Part shown: positions 49,736 to 59,718 of the stretch, piece by piece
Layout: each line of letters begins with the position of its first letter
Position numbering within the stretch: the first letter of the stretch is position 1
Assembly: GCA_963678675.1 (NCBI GenBank)
Contig: OY783192.1
Location: 35,123,250 to 35,187,249 of the forward strand
Source of the DNA: Xiphydria camelus
Lineage: Eukaryota > Arthropoda > Insecta > Hymenoptera > Xiphydriidae
Direction of reading: 5' to 3'
Length of the DNA stretch: 64,000 nucleotides
Notes under the pieces: generated by a model
Databases searched by the model: none
Told to the model about the DNA's origin: nothing
The model's input: the letters and a program-made list of their open reading frames with translations, nothing else
Position numbers and translations under genes: made by a program

Positions 49736-50133
49736 TTGCGCTTTCTACTTTTGTCACTCTCGTTATCTTTGCTTCTGGTTTAGTTCCTGTTATTTTTAAG
49801 TTAGATTCATATCTTTTCCGTTACTTCCTGTTACTTTTAAGTTAGATTAATTTCTTTTTCGTTGCTTCATTTATACGATATTATTACTACTTGATATTTT
49901 CCTTTCGTTATTTTTCGTTTGTTTATATTTCTTTTCTCCGGTCGCTTCTATCACCGCCGTATTTCCATTATCCTTATTTACATTACTGCACTTGTAATTT
50001 TTAGGTTACGTTACTTTAATTTTGCTGCTATGTTTTTTTCACTTATTTATGTTATGTTATTGTATCTTGCTACACAGGCACTTCGAGGGCCCGCCCTAGT
50101 GCCATAATAAATGCATCTTCTTCTTCTTCTTCT
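49736..50133 (+). mobile_element. Non-LTR retrotransposon (LINE) 3' end, copy 2
   Basis: Adjacent second 3' end in the same orientation. It has an internal near-duplication of GTTACTTTTAAGTTAGATT (about 49788-49849), then a hairpin with outer stem GGCACT/AGTGCC and inner stem AGGGC/GCCCT (50078-50103), an AATAAA, and a (TTC)n tail (50116-50133). It belongs to a related but different family from copy 1, because stem and flank sequences differ. The left boundary is approximate. Confidence 0.6.
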
Positions 50134-50756
50134 CGCGAAAGAATTCGTAAGTACTCGCCTGTCCGTCTTGCGTGCGCGAGTAGCGAGTATAATGGAAAAC
50201 GTTTGAATCTCGCTTTACGGAGCGCTCCTTGTGGCGACGGAGATGCGAAGGGGATCGACGGTACGCGGAAGAGCGTAAGAAGGCGCGAGACGGAAAAGCG
50301 AGTGGAAGACTTCGGTATACGCGCGGCGGAAAGAATCGGGAGAACGGCGGCTACACTATCACGGATTTATACTCCGCGCTAGAGCCGCGAGACGCGGCAT
50401 GTATTTAAGGGAATGGCGTTGGAGATTCGTTCGATGAAATTCGAGGTAGGCGCCCGGCGGCGGAGCCGTCGAAATGGGCCGTAAAGGGGGGGGGGGGAGG
50501 GATGGGCACGGGGCAAAGTGGGAGGGGGCGCATACTCGTAAATCGCGGCTCGTACCGCCGTGAAATATCGTTCCACATATCAAATTCGTGCCGGACGCGT
50601 CGCGTACACGCGCGATTCGAATTATTAATATCGAAATGCAATTTTTATACGGGACGGATTTTTTACCTCTCCCTTTCCCTTCGTTACCCGCGATCATACG
50701 GATCGGGATGGACGTGCCTCGCCGCGAGTGACGATTGAGGGAGGGAGGAAGGGATA
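50134..50756. other. Gene-free stretch between LINE ends and the 80-bp tandem repeat
   Basis: CpG-rich DNA with a 12-base G run at 50486-50497. The overlapping frames here are Arg/Pro/Ser-rich and not supported as genes. Confidence 0.5.
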
Positions 50757-50914
50757 AATTTAATTATAATTATTATTCTGATCAGATGATTATAATATTA
50801 ATTTTTACTAATATATAAAATGTTTGTAAATAAAAAAAATTAATTATAATTATTATTCTCATTAGATGATTATAGTATTAATTTTTGTTAATATATAACA
50901 TTTTTATAAAGAAA
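50757..50914 (+). repeat. Two-unit tandem repeat, 80-bp period, AT-rich
   Basis: TAATTATAATTATTATTCT at 50761 recurs at 50841. The units agree through AGATGATTATA and TATTAATTTTT with scattered differences. It is sharply more AT-rich than the GC-rich DNA to its left. Confidence 0.85.
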
Positions 50915-50931
50915 ACATAAAAGTAAAAGTA

Positions 50932-51002
50932 CAGTAGAACCTCGTTTATCGCAACTCTCACCTATTGCAATGCAGAAGTCTCGTTTATTGCAACGCCTTC
51001 GT
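50932..51002 (+). mobile_element. pogo/Tigger-like transposon terminus
   Basis: Preceded by TA, the sequence starts CAGTAGAACCTCGTTTATCG and repeats a CTCGTTTATTGCAA motif about 40 bp further in, as in Tigger/pogo termini (known form CAG...ACCTCGTTTTATTG). The matching right terminus (CGAGGTTCTACTG) was not found nearby, so the element is truncated. The right boundary is arbitrary. Confidence 0.55.
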
Positions 51003-51259
51003 CTCCCACCGCCCATGGTAGTTGCAACACTTCCGACTTTCACCGCGCACGCTGGCCAATCACGAGCGACCAGTGCGAAATCGGCTTGAGTTCGAGAAGC
51101 GGGGTGGGAGCCCCTCTCGAGTTTTAAGGTGCGTTTTTTAAGGTGCGAAAATGTTCGAATTTCGCGATCTCTACCTCGTCTTTCCATCGACCTTACTGTC
51201 GTGTGTCAATGTGCTCCCAAGGTGTATTGCGCATCTTTTGCCTGGACAAGGCAACGTTA

Positions 51260-51512
51260 TGTGGCGAAAAGGATGTGGTCGCCATCTGATCGGCGGAGCG
51301 TTTCGTCCCGGAGTCGGCCTGTGGACTCGTCAGTATAAAGCTAGGCCGACTCCTGCGTCTAAATGCTCCGTGACTCCTCCGTGATAGACGGGGCTCTTAT
51401 ATACCTGTACCGTTGTCGGACACTACCGAGAGCCGAGAGCCGTGGGCCAGTAGCCGCGGAGTCGAGGGCCGAGAGGGTCGGCGCCACCTGGCGGTTGACC
51501 GCCGTAGCGTGA
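51260..51512 (+). mobile_element. LTR-like repeat, copy F (3' end missing)
   Basis: 253 bp starting TGTGGCGAAAAGGATGTGG, with TATA segment CTTATATACC, hairpin arms GGAGTCGGCC and GGCCGACTCC, and CCGTAGCGTGA. The terminal CGGGTCGCCACA of other copies is lost. The site at 51481-51494 reads CCGCCAGGTGGCGC on the minus strand, one base from the CTCF core. Confidence 0.62.
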
Positions 51513-54500
51513 CTCTGACTAATTTCGCCGCGTTGAAATGACGGAGAAAAATGGAAGACGAAGCCGAATAACGTCACCTAAAGGAAGAAGATAACAAAAT
51601 TAGAAAGCGCGAGAGGCGGAGTAAAATTAAAAGTATCGAGCGAAACGACACGCTGCTCGAACTCCGTGAAAAAGGGAGGGGCGCTGTGATTGATCGATCG
51701 GTTTATTAAAATCGGTGACGCGGGACCATCTCAAAGTCGACTAAATCAAAATGTACGGCGATGGACGAGGAGATAGGCGAGTTTAAACAGCCGAGCTAAA
51801 TCGAATCAGATATAAATTAACGCAGTGACGCAAATTTCGAATAAATGGAACAAACTAAAGTTCGAATAAGTGAAGCGAAGCACGTACATATAACGCGCAA
51901 ATAAGTCACGTAAGAAAAGAGAACTTTTCCCTCCAAAAAGAGCGTCGGGAGAAACGTCATTCGCGGTGCGACGCCTCCCCAACGCGACGCGTCTCATCCC
52001 ACCGTACCGACTCCCCCGCACATGCGACCAGGGCGCCGTTAAACGCGACTACCCGAGCGACGAACAGCGTCGACGTGTTCCGCGCGCGATTGAATATTCA
52101 TCGATATCGCGTGCGTCGACGTTTCCGCACGCGCGTACACGCGTGCCGCTCGCCTTTGGCGTTACGCGGCGCGGCCGAGGGTGTGAATACGTAACGGAAG
52201 GTAGTCGACGCCTCGCCGCGCGAGGCAACAGATATTCCAATAATTCGATAAAGAATCAACCCTCCCCATAACTTATAGGGATGATTAGCGTCTCCCCCTT
52301 AATTAGATATAGCATCTCATCAGCAATTAGCGCTCGACGGCAAGCGCTACAACGAGGTGAGACAAAGGACGAGATTTAATCGCGAGATCAGCCGTCGCCG
52401 CGGGACCGCGCGAGGCGAAGGGTTCGCGCTCTCCCCGAAGGAACTGTATTCAGAGGGTGGGCTCTTAGCTGCCAACCCATGCGGAGCCACGCCGAACCCT
52501 TCAATTCCCCGGTGGAAGATCGCAGAGGGTGCGTTGGAACGCGTCGAGGGTTTGCAAAGGTATCAAGAGTGCGTCCGATTGATGTATTCGATGAATCGGA
52601 AACTCAATGGGGTGTGTCGAGCATGTGAATCTTGTTTCGTTAAAAATGAAGAAAGAAGCGATAACGCAACGGTGCGAATGATAAATAATCGCCGCGTCGA
52701 GTACACAGACGGCAGTACTTAATCCTCGTAACTGTCCATACACCCCCAAAGTATCCTTCTATTTTGAACCGGACTTTTCTTCGTCACTTCCACGTCGACG
52801 GCCCCATTTTCATAAACGTGACACGTAAGATACGAGGGTACGGACCATAAAGGCGAAGCGTTCAAAAGGTCCGGCTGTCGATGACAGCCGTCTAAATTGA
52901 AGTTGCCTTGTACACACTTCTCCCGCTACACTCGAAACCATTGTACAAGAGAAGATCGAACCCCTTTAAACATCGGATGTAAAATTCAGACTTTTTTTTT
53001 GTCAGGCAACGGAACGAACGATAAATCGTCGGGTTACTGCGAGAACCAGATAAGTATCATTTTGGTAGTTTAGCACATAGCTGGTTTTCGCTACCGGAAA
53101 ATATAGAAAAGCGGACTTAGCTATTTTGATGCCCTGTCGTTGAAGCACCAGTGGATGAACGGCACCAGCGAATGAACACTTCAATGTTTTTCAAATTGTA
53201 AAGTTTCGTTCATTCACAGGATTTTGTCGTCTGCTTAAGTGTTCATTCACCGTTGCACTTACTCTACCTGGTTTTCACAGAACATTTCTTGACAGATTTG
53301 ATAATCAAAGCTGCACTTAACCGAAAAATGCTAATAATGGAGTTATCATGTTTTTGCAGTAATGCTACGAAATAATCAGCAACAACGGTAGTACACACCG
53401 ACATAATTTTCATAACTATCCATCGCTCACCGAAACACACCCCCGATATTTTTCCTCGGACTTTCTCATTTTCACGTCGACGTCTCCCCTTTCCGCCGCA
53501 ACGCGTAAGTCACCAGAGTATCGACCAACGGGCGAAGCTTTTACGGAAAGTCCGTCTGTCGTCGACAGTCGTCTAAATTTAAGTCGCCCCCGACTGAACG
53601 TGAATCACTTCCGCACCCACCCTCGCACGCTACTCGCCCCGGTCTACTCGCGCATAATTTACCGCAGGTACGTAAGATAATTCATCGGGGTGCGGGGGGT
53701 GGGGAGGAAGGCTGGTGTTCGGGGATGACAGGAGAACAGGTCTTCCGGCGAAGGGCCGAACGGGGATGATTTGTGTACTTCAGGGCTTTTATAAGGTCGC
53801 GTAATAAGGATCTCCACGGCGAGAGGCGAGGAAGGGGGAGGGGAGTCTCGTTATCTTCGTTACTGCCAATCTCAAAGCTCCCGTTTAAGAAAAAATGCTT
53901 GCCACCTTTCCGCTAAAAGAGCGCGGCGCGAAGTTTCGCGGAATTTTCAACCCCGGCGCGAGGGAGATCAACGCGGAGATAAAGAAGGAAACGAAGGCAA
54001 AGGTAGGCCACCTATCGTCCGAACGAATAATGAGAACGATAGCGGAGACGCTAAGCCATGTCTGATACGGGGGAGGGTGGGATGGGATGATCGAGATGGC
54101 CGTAGAAATTTTGGAAAATGATTTATAGTGGTCTTAACGTCGAGAAACGTTCCTTACTTTTTATACACCTACTTTCCCTGAACTCGTCCTACGGTTATGG
54201 CACTATATTCCCCCCGTCTAGCGTTCTCCTTTTCATTACATCAGTCACAATCCCTTTTTCTCTTTTCGGGTTTCTAGTACTCTTTTTCATTACTTTTCCA
54301 CCGCGCACACATAAAACTCGGCTTTTTGGATTTGCCCTCGTCCACCTCTGTATGCCACGCAAGCTTCCTCCCCCCGCCCCTCGGCGCGCCGCCAATAAAG
54401 CCGCGCAATTTTTCAAATCACTTTCATTTGCCCGAACTTCGAGCTTCCAATTCCTCCCGCTAACCGAGATTCAACGGTGCTGCCGTTCTTTCGCGTGTAT

Positions 54501-57446
54501 TCTAGAGCGAAATGGAATTAACGACGGCGAATAATAACGACGGCACGTACATCACCGACACATTAATCCGCGTCGAATGTTTTCCACGTCCTCCCCTCGT
54601 CTCTCTCACTTTGCCCCGCCTCGATTCGCCCTCGCCCATCAGCCGTAAGAACATCGTGCCAAGTAGGTACCTATACGGGATCGTTCTTCTCGATGGCCGA
54701 GCCATTCCTGATGCTTTCTGATCCTCCCCCGGTCTTTCGACACACGTTCGCGCGGGATGGACACGCATTCGCGGGGGATGCGGATATATAGGGTCGGTTA
54801 TACGCCGCGGAAAGGAATTCGCGAGGAAAGGGTCTCGATCCGCGATTCCGTTCCTGATGCCAGCCAATTGTCCCGATATTAAACCTCGCGTCTCTTTCAT
54901 CCCCCCTATACAGCCGCGCCGCCCCTCACCCTCTCGCCGCGTGAGACGCGGGGGCGAGTTTCGGAAAGGAAAATAAAAAAACGGACGAAAACACTTGGCA
55001 CGGCCCATTTCCCTCTCCCTTTGCTTCCTACCCGCGTCGCGTCCCGGGCGGTCTCTTCCGCAAGGTGGTCCCTCCGCTCCCGTTCCGCCGCTGGATATCC
55101 CTCTCTTAATAGGCGAGGGTATACCGGAGGGGCCCGGTGCGAATACATCCACGTTTCGGCGCACCGCCGCGGAGGACGGTCCATTGCGCAAATTATGGAG
55201 AGGGTCGGGCCATCTGGGAAACCGTGCGGCGGTCCCGCACGACCGGGGTGAGAAAAGAAGCGGTTTACGCGGTCGCGCGATTGTCGGGAGAGGGTGATGG
55301 TATTCGCAATTTCTCAGCGGGCGCAACGGCGAAAAGAATTGCGAATAATTCGACGACGAGATGTCGCGTTTTTTCGTGGCTCGGGAGAAGAAAAAATGCA
55401 TTAAACATGATATTCTTCGATGTTTGTCGAACGTTCGTCAGACGAGGCTGGAGTTTCCGAGAAGTCGCGAGGGGCGGGACAGAATTAAGGGGCGATTCGG
55501 GGAATCACACGCGAGTTTCTTCCGTCCTTTCGTCAGTCGCGACTTCGGATAACGAGTTATCGTTCGCCCCCTCTTTCTGCGGAGTGGGAAAAAACTGAAA
55601 AAAGGGCATCGCTGCGGTTTCCCCACGCTCGGAGGGGCGATAGTTCGCGGGAGACAATTAAATTGGGGACTCCGGTCGCGCGCGTTCCTGCGAGGGTGCG
55701 TCGAAAAGCATTCCCCGAAGTTGCGTCACGATAACGGCTTATCGTTTCTGTTTCAGGGGAAAAAGAACCGGAAAGATTGGCCGTGTCCCATAATTTCTCG
55801 TTATTTCGCGAAGACGTTGAAGTTATTATTTCGGATACTCTTTCGGGTTTCTGCGTAAAATCCAAATTATGTCCGAATATGTAACGGAAAATGAATCTTT
55901 TGTTTTTTTATAATTACTCGCCACGAACCGTTATTCGTTTTCACTTTAAACACATCCTAGCCGCGACGGTACTCTACTTACGCTCCGCATTCAACCGAAC
56001 AGGAGTAACGAGAAACACTCAGCGCGCTAATTCAACCCACCCCCATTTTACCATCGCTTTTCCTCGACGCGAAGAACCATCGATCAAACGCACACTCTTC
56101 AGGCAATTCAATTGCGGACGATTCGAAAATGCCCCGCAGGAGAGTCGCGGTCGGTTAATTTCGCGGAATTGCGCCATAAAAGTAGTGTCGGGTAGACGTA
56201 CCTATATATCGGGTAGCGGGAGTTAGCAAAGAGCAAACGAGGAGACGTCTCGCCGTGCATTCAGGGCGATTGACTTTTATATACCTTGAACCGTGGACCG
56301 GGGCGACCAGGATGAACCGGAGGCGAAAGGGAGGACGAGGAAGGCGTGTATCGGCGACTTTGTTTCTACTACGAGCGGTAACGAGGGGGGTGTGAGGCGC
56401 GAGCAAGTCCGAAGGAAAGGATTAAGGAAAAACGTGGAAGGAGAGAAAGACGCCGAGTGGAAAGGGAATTGAGTTGCGGCGCGTGTGTCCGACCGGGGAA
56501 GGGCCGTTGCTACTACACCGCCAGACGGGGGCCTCGCGGAGAGAGCGCCAAAATACCCCGCGATTAACTTTTCCTCCTGTCCCGAGCGCTCGGGTGTTCG
56601 CGTGACTCGCCTGCGGAATAATTCCTCCGCGAGGCCCCCTCCCAGTCCCTTTCGACGTACGCAGCGAAACCCACCTCGTCGTGTAGTCGCGCAAGGGAGG
56701 GGGGAGAGATGTTTCTCGCGGCAGCGGCGGGATGTGCACGCCCGCCGAGAAACCTTTCAATTTTATGCTTAAGCGTAAAAGAAAAGCACTTTCCGTACAC
56801 CCTCCGCGATACGTTCTGCATTTTTAACATTCTCGTCGTGAGTTTTTGCGGGAAAAGCGTATCGGAGGGGTCGTTAATACTTTCGGTTCATAAACGTATC
56901 GTGCAGCCTGCCTCCGAAGACCAATATCGTCGTCAATAAACTGCTATGAACCTCCCTCGATGTCTATCCAACACAGACGTTGATAAAGTTTCGAGCATCC
57001 CCCTCCCCCTTTCCAGTATCGATGAAACTTGCGACAAACTTGTTTCCGCCCCGAAGCGAAACAGATAACTCGCACTTTAACGTGCAGTCAGTCGACGGTA
57101 AAAATGATCGAATCAACGTCTTCCTCGACGAAATTGTTCCGCCTTCTTAAAGAGATCGGTAAGTGGGAAATAAAGTCGTAATAAAGATGAATACCGGAAC
57201 TCGAACATCGCTCGAACGGAAAATCTCTGCTCCCGAAGAAAATTTGTTCCGTTCGAAAAAGCTTTCAGTCCGAACAACCGACCTTAATTGCGAATGAAAA
57301 TCTAGCGCGTATAACTTCGGTGAAAACTTTTTTCCCATCCACAACAGAATGCTCTTAGCGAAGTCTCTTTGAGCATCGATGCCTTTATCGATACCTCGCT
57401 GGCGAGTAACGAGCTAAATTGACGAAGCAAAAATCCCAGCCGTCAA
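51513..57446. other. Gene-free stretch
   Basis: No supported gene. The 299-codon minus-strand frame at 54502-55401 is Arg/Pro/Ser/Gly-rich in CpG-rich DNA and is overlapped by other frames, so I do not accept it. No transposon termini were recognised here. Confidence 0.5.
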
Positions 57447-57688
57447 CCCTTTCGGTCACTGTGTCGTCAATTGACGACATAAGAATCTTAACTCCGTTTA
57501 TGCGGAACTGATTGCATTTTGCCACATAAACACGATGTAGTCAACTGATGGCATCCCATTTGAAGTGCATTAGTGACATTTAGCGAAAGATCAATGTTCC
57601 AAGTGAAGGGTTATAGCACCTCCAGTGATCCAAAACCACTAATCAAATATTTGTTCACCTGATCAAAAAAAATTCGTGACTGAAAGGG
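57447..57688. mobile_element. piggyBac-like MITE, degraded TTAA flanks
   Basis: A 242-bp element with inverted ends CCCTTTCGGTCAC and GTGACTGAAAGGG. The flanks are TCAA (57443-57446) and TTCA (57689-57692), each one base from TTAA. A third GTGAAAGGGTTAGAA lies at about 57779, suggesting another partial end. The sub-terminal GTCGTCAATTGACGAC is palindromic. Older than the 22069 element, judging by end and flank changes. Confidence 0.65.
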
Positions 57689-58539
57689 TTCAAAGAATTC
57701 GGTAGTAACGGAATTGCAAGCTCAACGGAAAACTCTTCCGCGGTGGTTTCGCTTAAAGGAATTATTAAAAAGCTGCGCGTGAAAGGGTTAGAATCGGCTC
57801 GCTGGTAAATGGAAGGGTACGATTCTAGACGGCGGAACTCGAAGTACCTGGGGACCAAGGCGGGGCATGATTTGGTAATGCAAATGCAGGAGTGAAAATT
57901 AAATGAAATTACGTATACATTGAATATATTCGGCGATCCTCGGAAACCTTTCGAGATCCCGTCGGGACGAACGACGAGTCGCGGAAAACGGCATTTCGAT
58001 GGGAATCCCAAGTATTCCGGCGCGGATTAGTCTCGCGACAACTCCCGGGGATTTCGGCATTTCATTATAAAAATATATTAAAATTCAGTTAGCGGCCGCA
58101 TAGTGTTTAAAAGAAAGTTTCCTCCCCGTGGGGTGTTCCAATCTAATATCTCGGTGGAAGGGAGGAGCGTCCTTGTTTTCTCATCCATCCCAGGGGTAAC
58201 TACCTTTTCCCTCCCTCGTTCGCTCGCCGGCGTCCTTCTCCCTCCCTCGCCAATCTCCTTCTCCCACCCACACTCTCGCCGCTTCTTTCGCCTCTGTCCT
58301 TTTTACTCCTTTATTTCGACCGTCCCAACCGAGTCTCTCTCCTGCGCTACTACGTGTCCTTAACTGCCATATGATGAGGCCATCTTTCTCGTCTACCTCT
58401 CTCTGTAGATATATATCTCGCGCACCCCTCCCCTTCCGACGACCTTATCCCGTCGTCTCTTCGTCCTCCTTCTCGCGGAAGATATTCTCCCCGCCTCCGT
58501 TTTTCTCGTTTTCCTCGCGTGTTCCCCCGTCCCTCCAGG

Positions 58540-58591
58540 AGTTTCTTCGTTCGGAAGTAGAGCCGGTATCCGCTGAGCTGCTACTTCGAGG
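58540..58591 (+). other. Candidate 52-nt exon (possible micro-exon)
   Basis: A strong pyrimidine tract (GTTCCCCCGTCCCTCCAG) precedes, and a consensus donor (CGAG then GTAAGC) follows. Only one frame is open and reads EFLRSEVEPVSAELLLR. There is no neighbouring exon to link it to, so it may be a 5' UTR or lncRNA exon, a short coding exon of a gene with long introns, or chance. Confidence 0.3.
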
Positions 58592-59586
58592 TAAGCACAT
58601 ATCTTCGGGACCGGCGGCATACGTGTTCCACACGCCTGTTAATGCTCATCGGGGGTGGAAACGACGAGCGGGGAAAGCGCGGGTAGACATCCCGTATAGG
58701 TACGTACGGCAATGGCGATGGCGTTTCCACCCACTAAGCAACGCTATTGCAATGCCACCTTATCGACGCGTCGCTGCCGATACACTTACGTGCAATGGAA
58801 CTCGGGTACGGCGCGGTTGAAACCGACCGATTTGCACCTGCGGTATAGTTATTGGAAAACGGAAAAGAAATTAAGTATTCGACGCGGGCGAACGGCCTTC
58901 GCGGACCGGAAATAAATGTTCGATCCGTTGAAAGGGGTTCCTATACATCGCGCGCTCCGGGGTGGGTTATTGAAATTGCAAATGCGTCGAGGAATTTTCT
59001 ACATTGAATACGAATTTCGAGTAGTGAAGGAAGGGGGATCATTTTACGGATGAAATAATTGCTGAAATATTAGCTTTATTTATTGCCGATGTGCAGTCGC
59101 GTAGAGCGGGATATTCATCCAATTGTTTGAGAAAGAAACTCGTGCTCTCTCTCTCCGACCACATTCTCAGATTCCACACACATCCACGTGAGCTTAAACT
59201 TTGGTTCTTGGCTCTCTCGTATATGTACCTGAGGTAAAGTCGATGTTTGGTATCGACGCTGCTCGAGAATTTTCAAGTGGAGACTTCGTGCATCGACTTA
59301 TCAGCTTTAGAGCTGTATATACACGGGAAGTTTCTCTTACGTCGGCACTTCCCACCCAGACTTCGGCCGAAGCCGCGAGTTAATCGCGGCAGATTATCCT
59401 ATCGCTTGTCGATACTCCGCGTCGACGGCGACATTGTTGCCGTTGCGTGTAACGAGGCTGATGAGAAACTCTACGTGTATTATTTTCCAGTAGAGGTACT
59501 CCAGTTTACATCAATTTTAGTTACCTTCCAGTCAGCCGAAAGGAGACGAAAATAGATGTTTCTCTTTTCTGTCATCTTCGTCACTA
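58592..59586. other. Gene-free stretch
   Basis: No supported gene or element between the candidate exon and the next MITE. Confidence 0.5.
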
Positions 59587-59715
59587 AGGCCCGGTTTATT
59601 CACCTTCAGTTCAATTTACCCAGCAGATAATTACCTTGGATACAATTGTGCTGATAATTGTTTCCATAGAAATTACCTTTTAGATAAATTTAACAGGAGG
59701 TGAATAAACCGGTTC
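59587..59715. mobile_element. Harbinger-like MITE with TAA target duplication
   Basis: A 129-bp AT-rich element with inverted ends GGCCCGGTTTATTCACCT and AGGTGAATAAACCGGTTC. TAA flanks both sides (59584-59586, 59716-59718). The end resembles the other Harbinger-like element (shared core CCGGTTT, same TWA target class) but is a distinct family. Confidence 0.82.
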
Positions 59716-59718
59716 TAA

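Noticed and set aside
54502..55401. 299-codon minus-strand open frame, the longest in the window
   Set aside because: Composition is biased (Arg, Pro, Ser, Gly), there is no recognisable motif, and opposite-strand frames are open over much of the same DNA.
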